From NCBI RefSeq assembly GCF_014905175.1, contig NC_057789.1:18030496-18094495 (forward strand): a stretch of 64,000 nucleotides of DNA, in the 5' to 3' direction. Below the pieces are notes generated by a model that had not been told where the DNA came from, made no database searches, and was given only the letters and a program-made list of their open reading frames with translations. A program made the position numbers and the translations under genes. The stretch comes from Aphidius gifuensis. Lineage: Eukaryota; Arthropoda; Insecta; Hymenoptera; Braconidae. The number at the start of each line of letters is the position of its first letter. Position 1 is the first letter of the stretch. Positions 1 to 12,504 of this stretch are shown piece by piece.

Positions 1-445
1 TACCCAAAAATTTGCATAAAACTTCTTGATATACTGCTCAACAATATTGCCACTGACAAGTTACTCGATTTTAAAATTTCTTCGCCTTTTTTTTCATTCG
101 AAGTTAGACAAATTAAATTTTCCATCAGCACAATACAATAAATAAAAAAAGTTAAACAATATAAATAAATAAGTTTTTTAATATCACTATTGCCATCGCG
201 AGCCTATAATAAAGCTACAGTCAAATTTTCAAGTCAATTTATTAATTTTTAAATAAGTTATCACGAGTTATATGTTTAAAAAAAAAAGATTTTTTATTGC
301 ATTAACTAATTATGATACAAAAAAATTTACTTGAATGAAAATGTATATTTTTTAGTTTTATATATCACTGTATTTTTTTTTTTTTTCGATTTTTCAATTT
401 TAATTTTTCACCGAAACAACGTCGCGTTTTCATGTCTTCGAGCGC
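1..445. repeat. Dispersed repeat, inverted partner of 40340-40815
   Basis: This stretch matches the reverse complement of about 40340-40815. Shared landmarks include the block ending ATATTGCCACTGACAAG at its start and CACCGAAAC near 410. No reading frame of note is present. The element continues past the left edge of the window, so its full length and class cannot be judged here. Confidence 0.7.
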
Positions 446-2765
446 TCAACGTGTTATTGCATCCAGACCCTCAATTGTCGCGCGACGCACTAGAAAAATA
501 TTGATAACTTTTTTAAATATTAATGTTAATGAGTTTTTTTAACGTGAAAAGTTGCGTAATGAAATGGAGAATAAAAAAGGTAAAATGAAAAAATGTAAAA
601 AAAGAGGGAGAAAGTAGTAGAATTTCCATTTGTTTATAAAAATTGTTAATAACTTTGGCTAATTTTTGATTTAAATTTATTATTTTATTTTTTTTAAAAA
701 GATCGGTTTATTTTCAATATTCTGTATAAAAATTATTTATTTCCTTCTAGCAGATCAATAGATATCATTTTTTTCAATTAACACTAGCAAAAAATTCATT
801 TATTAATAACAATTAAAATAATCGAAATTTTCAAAAAACAACGAAAACGTATTCTTGTATCCTCAAGAACTATAAAAAAATAGTACTTATTATTATAATC
901 CCGGGTAAGGCATTTTGAGGGGGGCTCAGTTGTTTTATTTTTGCTCTCAGCGGTTCATAAAATATTGTAAAAAAACAGCTTGTGACACTACATATCGTTG
1001 AATAAAAAAAAAAATAAACGATTGAAAAATTTAAAAAAAATATCGTAGAGTCTACAGATGAAACGTCGTCGATTAAAATATTGCCGGAATTGATCGGTCA
1101 ATATTTGGAATTGGGCCATGTCCAAAAATGGGCATATTAAATCTGATAAGGCCCCAAAATTGGAAATAAATATGACGATTGCTTTTGGCCAATAAAAATA
1201 AAGAAAATGAGCATCTCACAAGCCACTTCGATTCAGGACTTCACGTTTTATCTCGAAATAACAAAAAGTCACAGAAAAGCGAAAACATAAGTGTCCTACG
1301 GAACACTAAAAATATGAATTCAAAATTTTTAAAACGTGAAGCTTACATTACTTTGTCTATAATGATTTTACACTGTCAAAGTAATTTCTATCAAATAATG
1401 ATTTACAATTTACATCTTAAAAACGTGAAACATACATTTACTTTTGTACGATAATCTTCTGTTTTTATAATGTAGGTCTCGTTCGAAAAAAAACGTGAAA
1501 TGTACAAAACAAACTTTAAAAAAAAACAACGTTTATATATTTTTTATCTAAAATTTACAAGAAAAAAAATAATATTTAGATTGTTTTACCGAAGATACCA
1601 AAAATTCATTAAATAATGTAGAATGACATGTTATTTCTCTTTGTGAAAATAATCATGATCTTTTCTATGCTAACCTATAATTTCATAGTAACTGTTAGAT
1701 AACCTACAGATAACTATTACTTAATTGATTTCAATAACCAAAAAAAATTATCAGTTTAAACGGTTATGGAAACCTGAAATAACCATTAATAATTTGTTAG
1801 AAAACAGTTTGATAATGGTTGCAATCGCGCAACATGCAACTGTTTATAGAGTTATTGAACAGCTAAATAACGGCTATTAAGCTTATAATAAACTGAACTG
1901 AACCAAATCAACAAATAACCATTAATGAACCAAGAAAAATGGTTGCACCGTTCCGTCAGGGCAGTCACTTATTTTTGTTTTTTTCTGTCGTTAATAAAAT
2001 CAACAAATTTTTTCGTTTTTTTTCATTTTATAGTTTTTAGTTCATCATTTGACAAATAGCTCAGGTTTAACTAATTATTAGCCAGTTTTGAAATTAATTT
2101 TATCTACAAAACGTGGTAAATATAAAACTGCATGAAATAAAGAGTTAAAATTAATTGATGGAATTTTTAGGAGAGTTCTATTGAGGGTTTGTTCAAATCT
2201 AAAAATCATAGTCTTACAAAAATTCTACATAGAAATATTTTTTAATGTTTTTTAATGTTTGTAATGAGTATTTTTGAAATCGTCGAAATTCGAACTAGAG
2301 CATGGTAACTTTTCTATAAAATTATAAAATTTTTCATTAATAATAAATTATCAATCAATTATTGAAGAAAAAATATTTAAATGCATTACAGAAATAAAAA
2401 AAAAAGAAAAATAAAATGATCAAGAGTTCGATAACTGAACTATCATGTGTAAATTGTGGGAAGGGTTTTTGAAGTACATGAAAACATAATTTTAATTTGC
2501 TCTTTTTGTAAATAAATAATTAATCTATCAAAAATACTTCGCCATGAAGAAATTAATAGTAAAATTAAAAATATTCAAACTAAAGACCTACAAAAATGTC
2601 ACAAAGACATAGATTTTGCTTCAACAGTGATCGCAGAAAACTCTATTCTTTTAGAAATTGTCTGTTATTCGTGTCAACGAAGTGTGGATATTTTTGGAAA
2701 ATTATTAATAAATTAATAAATAAAAAAATAATTTAAAAATAAATGTAAATTACTATTTTTGCCAT
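446..2765. other. A+T-rich intergenic, no gene seen
   Basis: No convincing exon, tRNA or full transposon is visible. Between about 1680 and 1950 the motif ATAACCATTAAT and variants of it recur in both orientations, ending in a G+C-richer tip near 1950. This resembles the short-repeat ends of elements elsewhere in the window, but no matching left terminus could be fixed. The rest is poly-A/T-rich DNA. Confidence 0.5.
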
Positions 2766-3045
2766 GATTGGAATGAATATTCAAGTAGAACAAATTTTCG
2801 TTGTCTTCAATTATTGCTGCTGTGGTTATGTAGGTAAGGCTCTGGAATGTCAACTAGGAGATACCGTGATCAAGTCCTGGTGTATTAAGTATTTATGGTG
2901 TAAATCTTTCAGTCTAATAAATTATTAAGTTTATAAATAAAAAAATTAAATTGTTTAAATAATTGGAAAATATTTTTTTTTATTAAATTAATAAATTTTT
3001 GGAATCTCAGTATATCTGATTTGATATACGTAGATTAAAATTAAT
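2766..3045 (+). mobile_element. Truncated element core with tRNA-like block
   Basis: Positions 2766-3010 match, in opposite orientation, the interior of the elements at 44014-47155 and 56515-57510. At about 2814-2885 there is a tRNA-like block: an A-box-like TGGTTATGTAGGTAAGG and a degenerate B box GTGATCAAGTCC. The segment ends near 3020-3045 with GATTTGATATACGTAGAT, which is the terminal repeat of the 56515-57510 element. This makes it a one-ended remnant of that family. It is a repeat relic, not a functional tRNA gene. Confidence 0.65.
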
Positions 3046-3119
3046 AACGAAAAATAAAAAACGATAGTTTAACTAACTTCACGAGAAGATTCAATATCGA
3101 TATATTTATAAGGGAAAAA

Positions 3120-3470
3120 TTAAGCTGGTAAAATTATGTAGATATCGTGTGTTCGGCTATAATTGAGACTAAGTAAAATATTTAGCTAAAGGAAAGATAT
3201 AGCAAAGGGAAATATGTAGCTAAGTAAAATATATAGCTATGTAAAATATATAACTAAGTAAAATATTTAGCTAAGTAGAATATGTAGCTAAGTAAAAGAT
3301 GTAAGTAAGTAAAAAATTAAGCTGATGGAATTATGTAGGTATTGTGTGTTTGGCTATAATTGAGACTAAGTAGAATATCTAGTTAAGTAAAATATTTAGC
3401 TAATGTAAAGATGTAGCTAAGGAAAAAGATGTAGCTACGTAAAAATTATAGCGACTAATTATTTTTCTTT
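3120..3470. repeat. Tandem short repeat, AGCTAAGTAAAATAT type
   Basis: Degenerate copies of an approximately 15-bp unit (TAGCTAAGTAAAATAT and variants) run for about 350 bp. The phrase GGCTATAATTGAGACTAAGT occurs twice (near 3152 and 3351). Related sequence in inverse orientation lies at 59750-60000. It looks like the terminal array of an element rather than a simple microsatellite. Confidence 0.6.
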
Positions 3471-3974
3471 ATCCAAGTCCAAATATAACTATGAAATCTA
3501 GTTTTTTCTGGTGACAACTCGTTATTTTATAAATATATCGATATTTTGAATTTTCAATAATTAATATTTAAAAACGATTCGAGATATTGAATTTCTATTA
3601 TCACCATTGATTTTCTCGTAAAAAATACTACTAAAATCATCAATAAATTTATTTTTTTTAAAATTTATTTATAGTAAAAAATAGCAAAACATTAGTGGAA
3701 AATTTCGATAATTTTCACTTTTAAAGCTCAATATCTCAAAAAAATATTAAAGATACGATCTTGCTGTTTAATCCATATTATTCCTTGTAAAAAATACTAC
3801 GAAAAACGATTTGAAGGTAATTTTTTTATATACCATTTATTTATAAAAAAAATGACAAAAAAAAAAAAATTCGATATCTTTGGCCCTCGATATCTCAAAA
3901 AGTATTCGAGATATCGAAATTCTGTTGCAGCCATTATTTTTCTCTCGAAAAGTCGTTCTTATCTCAGTCATAAC

Positions 3975-4335
3975 ATTTTGGGCTCAAACTCACGACAAGC
4001 AACATTTCGCTTGTAAACATGGCCGACATAATTCTGAGCGATCTGAGCATGCGCAAATCCGTGAGATAAGTCACAAGTTCGACAATGTCGAAAATGTAAA
4101 AAAAAAATCTAATGGTAAAAATGAGGATACTATGAAATGTTAACTTAACTATGATGAAACCGGCCAAAGAGAGGCGCGACAGCTTTCATGTAAACCATGA
4201 ACAGAGATATAATTAAGCTAATACTGTACATGGTTTACATGAAACTATGAAAGCTGTCGCGCCTCTCTTTGGCCGGTTTCATCATATGGACTACAAAACC
4301 GGCCCTATTATGCTCTATAGTCACAAGTCCGCATG
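3975..4335. mobile_element. MITE-like repeat with perfect hairpin
   Basis: The left part (CTCAAACTCACGACAAGC through TTGTAAACATGGC) is shared with 52090-52330, so it is a dispersed repeat. Inside it, 4151-4199 and 4229-4285 form a long near-perfect inverted repeat around a loop of about 30 bp. The arm contains CCGGCCAAAGAGAGGCGCGA. Open frames here run through the repeat and are not genes. Nested insertion of the hairpin into the older repeat is inferred. Confidence 0.6.
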
Positions 4336-4620
4336 CGTACGGCAAAAAAAACATCAAAACTAACACTTTTTATTCGAAAAATTTTTCTCGAAATTCTACA
4401 ACTATTACTTGAATCATTTTTCAATTCAAAGTATATTTTCCCAGAAAAATCCATTTATAGATTTAAACACGACAATCTGTGAATACGTAAAAAAAAAACG
4501 AAACGTCAACGTTTTTAAAAGTTATTGTATAAACATACAATGATCAAAATATTAAGTCAAAAGGCCAAGGATTACTAGAAAAGACTTCGCTAATAATATA
4601 CGAAAGTAGGTACGCCACAT
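4330..4620. other. Intronic or 3' flank of RhoGDI, repeat-like
   Basis: This interval lies downstream of the last visible RhoGDI exon. It includes a block around 4380-4460 resembling 41740-41880 (CTACAACTATTACTTGAA and a run matching AGAAAAATCCATTGATA). No RhoGDI C-terminal exon was recognised. Confidence 0.45.
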
Positions 4621-4656
4621 TCAATGTTCATCCGAACTAGAGTGTTAGTGACTTAC

Positions 4657-5133
4657 CGGGAACAACAAGCCGATAGGTTTTTTGCACATATTTTAAACCA
4701 TGTACAATTTCACGTTGTACAATAAAATCAATGCGGATTCGATAACTCACGCCTTCCTTGATAACGAATGTTTGCTTTTTAAGATAAGATATGTCACTAG
4801 TTAAATCAAGTTCCATGTCAGGACGTCCGGGAACACAAAGTGCTAGTTTCTTCACAATGACTTTTCTTGGATCATCAGGCTCTAAAAAATATGAATATTA
4901 TCATTAAATAATTGGAATAAATAAATTGTTGGATTTTTTTCGATGAGCCTACCAACAATGATTCCTCCCGATTTAGCTTCACCCAATAATGTTTCTTTAT
5001 ATTTTCTTAGACTTTCATCTTCTTTATCAGTTTCAAGAATTTGATCGATCGTTTTTTCTGGTGGTGGTTTATAATTGGTGTCAACTTCTAACTCTTCATC
5101 ACCTTTAACACATTTTGCTGATGCATCTGCCAT
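4657..5133 (-). CDS. RhoGDI: Rho GDP-dissociation inhibitor, N-terminal and middle exons
   Basis: RhoGDI is a cytosolic chaperone that binds the prenyl tail of Rho, Rac and Cdc42 and keeps them in the GDP-bound, soluble form. Two coding exons are seen. Exon 1 is 5133-4953; it starts ATG GCA GAT and covers the acidic N-terminal arm. Exon 2 is 4881-4657. The junction restores Val-Glu-Pro-Asp-Asp in frame. The second exon carries the immunoglobulin-like fold opening, with MELDLT, KKQTF, KEGVSYRIRIDF and QREIVHGLKYVQKTYR, all diagnostic of the family. It ends at a strong donor (CCCG/GTAAGT). A 5' UTR exon joins at an acceptor near 5160. About 135 of the usual 200 residues are present. The final part, expected to end in a KDWKD-type tail, is not found down to position 1, so it lies beyond the edge or is lost. 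The family call is very secure. Confidence 0.93.
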
Positions 5134-5209
5134 TATTTTATATATTTTCGTCACAACCCTGAAAAACCATAAACAAATTTTATCATAATAATCATGCATA
5201 ATCATCCAA

Positions 5210-5687
5210 TATATAATAACTGAAAGATATTTTCTTGTCTACTTGAGCATGTTCGATACAAGAATTAAATATATTCCCACTTCAGATAAGTTCAAGCTCT
5301 GAACTTCACAACTTTTTTTTTTTACTGTTTTTCAAAAAATGCGAGTAGAAGAACAACATTTTTAAAGATTTCAAAAAGCTAAAAGTGCCTGGAAAGTCAC
5401 TGGACCACTTAGAATGAAATCACCCATTAATATTTAGATGAATTATAAATCACAAATAATAAATCACCTTGTTGATCAATTGTAGCTTATATTTATCAAA
5501 GAATACCTAATAATTATTAGAAATCAATGACTATCGATTCGATTATCGTAATATCAAGAGTAGTCAGGTTTCAAATAAAAACGGTGCACTAAACTTGGAT
5601 ACTAACAAGTATGTATGTGAGTAAGTGGACGATGATGAATATAAATCTACGTGTCGTGCAGAGTTGCTAGATGTTTGGTACAGTCAT
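5210..5687. other. Upstream region of RhoGDI
   Basis: A+T-rich DNA between the RhoGDI 5' UTR acceptor and the first MITE. It probably holds intron and promoter of RhoGDI. No clear TATA box or first exon could be placed. Confidence 0.35.
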
Positions 5688-6119
5688 GCAGTCCAATTCA
5701 CAGGGCATTACAATTTAGGGCTTTTTTCCTCTACTGGTGGCGCTTGTAGAGCTTTTGTATGTGAAATCTATATAAAAAAAATTTGACAAACGCCATCATA
5801 TATTTAATACTACTATATTGCGCATCGCCTACCCAGATAACCACTGCGTACCACTAGGAATTTGTATCAGCTATATACCGGTATCTTACTGGTACAGAAT
5901 ATTACAAAATGGCAGTGGATTTTACTACTAGTATAATACTAGTACAATACTGGTATAATATACTAGGAACTAGTAAAGCTATATTGCCGGTGAAATACCA
6001 GTACATATTACCAAGATGTTGCAGAGAATAAAAGAGAAGAAATTTACCTATAAAATACCGGTACACTGTAGCGGTATAGAATACCAGTATCATAACGGTA
6101 TAATACCTGTCCTTTGTAT

Positions 6120-6960
6120 AGACGCTAAGGATAGCGTTCTTTTAGCGTGATTATAGCTAGCGTACTCGTAGCTACCTCGAAATTTTTTTTCCGTAATTAT
6201 TATCGATGTAATTTTCTCATATCCCTTACATCGTCGTTCTAGGGGGTGAAATTAAGGTACACACTATATTTATACAAAAAAAATTAGACTCTCCGAAACT
6301 ACCGGTAGCTACCTCAAAATTTTTGTATAAATATAGTGTTTACCTTAATTTCACCCCCCTAGAACACGACGTAGAAGGATGAAATTTTTGTAGGGGGTTA
6401 GAATTACATCGATAACAATTACGGTAAAAAAATTTCGAGGTAGCTACGAGTAGTTTCAGCGAAATTTTTTTTTTTCTATTTATATCAGAACGTGTACCTT
6501 AATTTCACCCCGCAGAACACGACGTAGAGGAATGAAATTTTTGTAGGTGCTTAAAATTACATCGATAATAATTTCGGAAAAAAAATTTCGAGGTAGCTAC
6601 GCGTAGGTTCGGAGAAATTACTTTTTTTTGTATAAATATAGTGTGTACCTTAATTTCACCCCCTAAAACACGACGTAGAGAGATGAAATTCTTGTAGGGG
6701 GTTAGGAACCACGTCGTGTTGTGGGGGGTAAAATTGAGGTACACGTTTTAATAAAAACAGAAAAAAAATTTACTTCTCCGAAACTACTCGTAGCTACCTT
6801 AAAATTTTTTTACCGTAATTGTTATCGATGTAATTCTAACCCCCTACCAAAATTTCATCCCTCTACATCGGTAAATCTACGGTAAAAAAATTTCGAGGTA
6901 GCTACGAGTATTTTCGGATAAATTAATTTTTCTTTATTTTTACTAAGATATCCTTTTTCT
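6120..6960. repeat. Inverted-repeat block, GGTAGCTACGAGTAG type
   Basis: Several copies in alternating orientation of a unit of roughly 170 bp carry GAGGTAGCTACGAGTA, an ACATCGATAA segment, CACGACGTAGA and GGGGGTGAAATTAAGGTACA. The arrangement allows multiple stable hairpins. This is the first block inside the 8-kb element. No protein frame is supported. Confidence 0.7.
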
Positions 6961-7019
6961 TATTTTATGACGCTGAAGCTGGCCGCCACTCTGGCCACCA
7001 AACGTAAATTGGACCTGAA

Positions 7020-8960
7020 AACATATGGTGTGTCGGGTGCCCTGCGCTTATTTTTTTTTTTTTTTTTGTTATTCAACAAAATTGGGCCTGTTTAATATTA
7101 TCTGAATTAAGAGTCAACTAATTGAAAGCTAAAAAAAAAATATCAACCCCCAACATAGCGTTTTAGGGGGAGCCAGGGGGGACGGAAACATTAATTATTT
7201 TTTTTACTAACGTTAAAATGAAAATTGAGACATGAAAATATTATCTAAATTCAAAGTCCACTAATAAAAAGCTAAAAAAAAAAATTACGACCCTTAACAT
7301 AGCGTTTTAGGGGGTGAAAAGGGGTGAAAACGCGGATTCTAGACAATTTAATTTTTTTTTCTATCTTAAAATCGAAATTGGGGCATGAAAATATTATCTA
7401 AACTCAAAGTCCACTAATAAAAAGCTAAAAAAAAAATTACGACCCTTAACATAGCGTTTTAGGGGGTGAAAAGGAGTGAAACCGCGGATTCTAGACAATT
7501 TAATTTTTTTTCTATCTTAAAATCAAAATTGGGGCATGAAAATATTATGTAAATCAATAGTTGAGTGATTGAAAGCAATAAAAAAATATCAACCCCCAAC
7601 ATAGCGTTTTAGGAGGGCCAGGGGGGACGGAAACTTTAATTATTTTTTTTACTAACTTTAAAATGAAAATTGGAGCATGAAAATATTTTCTAAATTAAAG
7701 GTCAACTAATAAAAAGCTAAAAAAATAATTACAACCCCCAACATAGTTTTAGGCCAGGGGATTTGACTTTAATTTTTTTTACTAACTTTAAAAAAATTGG
7801 GGCATGAAAATATTATCAAAAGTCCACTAATGAAAAGCTAAAAAAAAAATTACGACCCTTAACATAGCGTTTTAGGGGATGAAAAGGAGTGAAACCGCGG
7901 ATTCTAGACAATTTAATTTTTTTTCTATCTTAAAATCAAAATTGGGGCATGAAAATATTATGTAAATCAATAGTTGAGTGATTGAAAGCAATAAAAAAAT
8001 ATCAACCCCCAACATAGCGTTTTAGGAGGGCCAGGGGGGACGGAAACTTTAATTATTTTTTTTACTAACTTTAAATAAAAAATTGGGGCATGAAAATATT
8101 ATCTAAATTCAAAGTCCACTAATGAAAAGCTAAAAAAAAAATTACGACCCGTAACATAGCGTTTTAGGGGGTGAAAAGGGGTGAAAACGCGGATTCTAGA
8201 CAATTTAATTTTTTTTCTATCTTAAAATCAAAACTGGGGCATGAAAATATTATGTAAATTCATAGTCGACTATTTAAAAGCTAAAAAACAAATTACGACC
8301 CTTAACATAGCGTTTTAGGGGGTGAAAAGGGGTGAAAAAGCGGATTCTAGACAATTTAATTTTTTTTTCTATCTTAAACTCAAAATTAATCCATGAAAAT
8401 ATTATGTAAAATAATGGTCGGCTAATTAAAAGCTAAAAAAAAAATATCAACCCCCAACATAGCGTTTGAGGGGGTGGTAGGGGGGATTAAATCTTTAAGT
8501 ATTTTTTTTACTTACTTTAAAATGACAATTGGGGCATAAAAATATTTTCTACATTAGAAGTTAATTGATTGAAAGCTGAGAAAAAAACTACAACCCTTAA
8601 CATAGCGTTTTAGGGGGTGAAAAGGGCTGAAAACGCGGATTCTAGACAATTTAATTTTTTTTTCTATCTTAAAATCAAAATTCGGGCATAAAAATATTAT
8701 GTAAATTAATAGTCGACTGTTTAAAAGCAATTAAAAAAATATCAACCACCAACATAGCGTATTAGATGGGGCCAGGGGGGACGGAAACTTTAATTATTTT
8801 TTTACTAACTTTAAAATAGAAATTGGGGCAAAAAAGTATTATTAAAATCAATATAGAAGTAATAAAAAGGTAAAAAAAAAATTTCGACCCCTAACATAGC
8901 GTTTTAGAGGATAAAAAGGAGTAAAAACGCAGATTTCAGACAATTTATTTTTTAATATAG
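7020..8960 (+). repeat. Tandem array, about 150-bp unit, forward arm
   Basis: About 13 units each carry ACATAGCGTTTTAGG; spacing by position is mostly 140-153 bp. Two unit types alternate. One has CCCCCAACATAGCG followed by GCCAGGGGGGACGG; the other has GACCCTTAACATAGCG followed by GGATTCTAGACAATT. That gives a higher-order repeat of about 300 bp. The array is a single orientation until about 8960, where it flips. Confidence 0.85.
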
Positions 8961-8984
8961 GGACAATAAAGAGCTTTTTTTTAG

Positions 8985-11900
8985 TCCCATATCAATTAAG
9001 ATAATAATTTTTTGCCCCAATTTTCATTTAAAAGTATGTAAAAAAAGGTTCCATCCCCTCTACTACCCCCTAAAACGTTATGTTAGTGGTTGATATTTTT
9101 TTTTATCTTTTAATTAGTTGACTTTTGATTTAGAAAATATTTTCATGCCCCAATTTTTATTTTAAAGTGAGTAAAAAAAATAATTAAACTTTTAATCCCC
9201 CTTACCACCCCCTAAAACGCTATGTTGGGGGTTGATATTTCTTTTTTAGCTTTTAATCAGTCGACTCTGAATTTAGATAATATTTTCATGTCCCAATTTT
9301 GATTTTAGGATAGAAAAAAAAATTAAATTGTCTAGAATCCGCGTTTTCATCCCTCTTCACTCCCTAAAACGCTATGTTAAGGGTCGTAGTTTTTTTTTTT
9401 AGCTTTTTGATAGTTGACTTTGAATTTAGAAAATATTTTCATGCCCCAATTCTCATTTTAAAGTAAGTAAAAAAAATACTTAAAGTTTTAATCCCCCCTA
9501 CCACCCCCTCAAGTGCTATGTTGGGGGTTGATATTCTTTTTTTAGCTTTTGATTAGTCGACTATCATTTTACATAATATTTTCATGGATTAATTTTGAGT
9601 TTAAGATAGAAAAAAAAATTAAATTGTCTAAAATCCGCTTTTTCACCCCTTTTCACCCCCTAAAACGCTATGTTAAGGGTCGTAATTTTTTTTTTAGCTT
9701 TTTATTAGTGGACTTTGAATTTAGATAATATTTTCATGCCCCAATTTTTATTTTAAAGTTAGTAAAAAAAATTGATAACGTTTCCGTCCTCCCTGGCCCC
9801 CCTAAAACGCTATGTTGGGGGTTGATTTTCTTTTTCTAGCTTTCTATTGTTCTAATATTAATTTAGATGATAACCGTTTGGTCCAATTTTCTTTTTAAAG
9901 TAAGTAAAAAAAATAATTAAAGTTTTAGTTCCCCCTACCACCCCCTAAAACGCTATGTTGAGGGTTAAAATTTTTTTCCTAGCTTTTTATTAGTCCCATA
10001 TCAATCAAGATAATAATTTTTTGCCCCAATTTCCATTTTAAAGTATGTAAAAAAAATAATTAATGGTTTCAACCCCTCTACTACCCCCTAAAACGTTATG
10101 TTAGTGGTTGATATTTTTTTTTATCTTTTAATTAGTTGACTTTTAATTTAGAAAATATTTTCATGCCCCAATTTTCATTTTAAAGTAAGTAAAAAAAATA
10201 CTTAAAGTTTTAATCCCCCCTACCACCTCCTCAAACGCTATGTTGGGGGTTGATATTTTTTTTTTAGCTTTTAATCAGTCGACTTTGAATTTAGATAAAA
10301 TTTTCATGTCTCAATTTTGATTTTAAGATAGAAAAAAAAATTAAATTGTCTAGAATCCGCGTTTTTTGCCTTTTTCACCCCCTAAAACGCTATGTTAAGG
10401 GTCGTAGTTTTTTTTTTTAGCTTTTTATTAGTTGACTTTTAATTTAGAAAATATTTTCATGCCCCAATTTTGATTTTAGGATAGAAAAAAAAATTAAATT
10501 GTCTAGAATTCGCGTTTTTAGCCCTTTTCACCCCCTACAACGCTATGTTAAGGGTCGTAGTTTTTTTCTTAGCTTTTAATTAATTGACTTCTAATTTAGA
10601 AAATATTTTCATGCCCCAATTTTCATTTTAAAGTAAGTAAAAAAAATACTTAAAGTTTTAATCCCCCCTACCACCCCCTCAAACGCTATGTTGGGGGTTG
10701 ATATTTTTTTTTGAGCTTTTAAGGCATGTCCAACGTGGAACGAAAATACAGAGAAGTTTTTGAAATTTCGACAGTAGATTATTTATGTAATAATACACAA
10801 TCTCTAATTTTTTTATAATTTTTTTGTCGGTGGTTTTTCTTAAATTAATTAATAAAGTTGACATTTTCGAAGGAGGTTATACATAGGCTCTTATGGCCAG
10901 CCGAGTACACTTCACACAAACCTGGTTAGAAACTATATGAAAAAATACAGAGACTATTTCGAAAAACTGATATATTATAAAATGAAAAAAGACGAAAATT
11001 TTGAGCCGTATATGAAAAAAGTTTTGTCGGTGGGTTTTTTTTAATAAATAAAAATAGACGCGAAAATTAGGAATTTTGACATATTATTGTCGGCATAGTT
11101 TGAACATAGAGTAAAACTGACAGAAGAAGTTTGCATGTGTGGTCACACAGACACGTAATTGCCGTGATCTCTTCTGCCAGTCTCACTCTATATTCAAGTT
11201 GGCCAACATTAAATTTCAACATAATTTTTAATTTATAGTAAATGATATTTTGGATAAATAAATTTAAATAAAATAAGATAATAAACATTTTTTTATTATG
11301 AAATAAGGTCAAATATGGTAAAAATAACGTGTTATGATTGATTTAAAAAAAAAAAAATTATTTTTTTGGGGTTGGCAGTGCATTTCTTGTAATATAAAAT
11401 AGATAGGACATTCTCCCCTCCACAACACTCTAAAACCGGCGTTGGACATGCCTTAATTAGTCGACTATCATTTTACATAATATTTCCATGTCCCAATTTT
11501 GATTTTAGGATAGAAAAAAAAATTAAATTGTCTAGAATCCGCTTTTTCACCCCTTTTCACCCCCTAAAACGCTATGTTAAGGGTCGTAATTTTTTTTTTA
11601 GCTTTCTATTAGTGGACTTTGAATTTAGAAAATATTTTCATGCCCCAATTTTTATTTTAAAGTTAGTAAAAAAAATTATTAAAGTTTCCGTCCCCCCTGG
11701 CCACCCTAAAACGCTATGTTGGGGGTTGATTTTCTTTTTCTAGCTTTCTATTGTTCTAATATTAATTCAGATGATAACCGTTTGGTCCAATTTTCTTTTT
11801 AAAGTAAGTAAAAAAAATAATTAAAGTTTTAGTTCCCCCTACCACCCCCTAAAACGCTATGTTGAGGGTTAAAATTTTTTTCCTAGCTTTTTATTAGTCC

Positions 11901-12470
11901 CATATCAATCAAGATAATAATTTTTTGCCCCAATTTCCATTTTAAAGTATGTAAAAAAAATAATTAATGGTTTCAACCCCTCTACTACCCCCTAAAACGT
12001 TATGTTAGTGGTTGATATTTTTTTTTATCTTTTAATTAGTTGACTTTTAATTTAGAAAATATTTTCATGCCCCAATTTTCATTTTAAAGTAAGTAAAAAA
12101 AATACTTAAAGTTTTAATCCCCCCTACCACCTCCTCAAACGCTATGTTGGGGGTTGATATTTTTTTTTTAGCTTTTAATCAGTCGACTTTGAATTTAGAT
12201 AAAATTTTCATGTCTCAATTTTGATTTTAAGATAGAAAAAAAAATTAAATTGTCTAGAATCCGCGTTTTTTGCCTTTTTCACCCCCTAAAACGCTATGTT
12301 AAGGGTCGTAATTTTTTTTTTAGCTTTTTATTAGTGGACTTTGAATTTAGATAATATTTTCATGCCCCAATTTTTATTTCAAAGTTAGTAAAAAAAATAA
12401 TTAAAGTTTTCGTCCCTCCTGGCCCCGCTATGTTGGGGGTTAATTTTTTCTTTCTAGCTTTGTATTGTTC
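8985..12470 (-). repeat. Tandem array, about 150-bp unit, reverse arm
   Basis: The same two unit types continue in the opposite orientation (CTAAAACGCTATGTT on the plus strand), about 19 units. The two arms form a giant imperfect palindrome with its centre near 8970. Within this arm 9780-10395 and 11690-12295 are near-identical, sharing the rare phrase GATGATAACCGTTTGGTCC. This points to duplication of a block of about 1.9 kb. A separate transposon interrupts the arm at 10723-11452. Confidence 0.85.
10723..11452. mobile_element. Insertion at a TTAA site with GGCATGTCCAACG ends
   Basis: The element has termini GGCATGTCCAACG and CGTTGGACATGCC and is flanked by TTAA on both sides. Neighbouring array units show the empty site as AGCTTTTAATTAGTCGAC. 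A TTAA duplication with clean ends is the mark of piggyBac-type transposition; the terminal bases differ from classic piggyBac, so the superfamily is inferred. At 730 bp with no long frame it is non-autonomous. A smaller inverted repeat at about 11107-11190 (ACAGAAGAAG ... CTTCTGCC) lies inside and resembles the ends of the element at 21930-22138. Confidence 0.75.
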
Positions 12471-12504
12471 TAATAAATAAAATACATGTCATTGTATTCA
12501 AAAA

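Noticed and set aside
2814..2885. Functional tRNA gene
   Set aside because: The B box is degenerate and no acceptor stem forms; the same block recurs inside transposons, so it is called tRNA-like only.
3880..4167. Overlapping frames beside RhoGDI
   Set aside because: They cross a MITE-like repeat and its hairpin; no coding signature.
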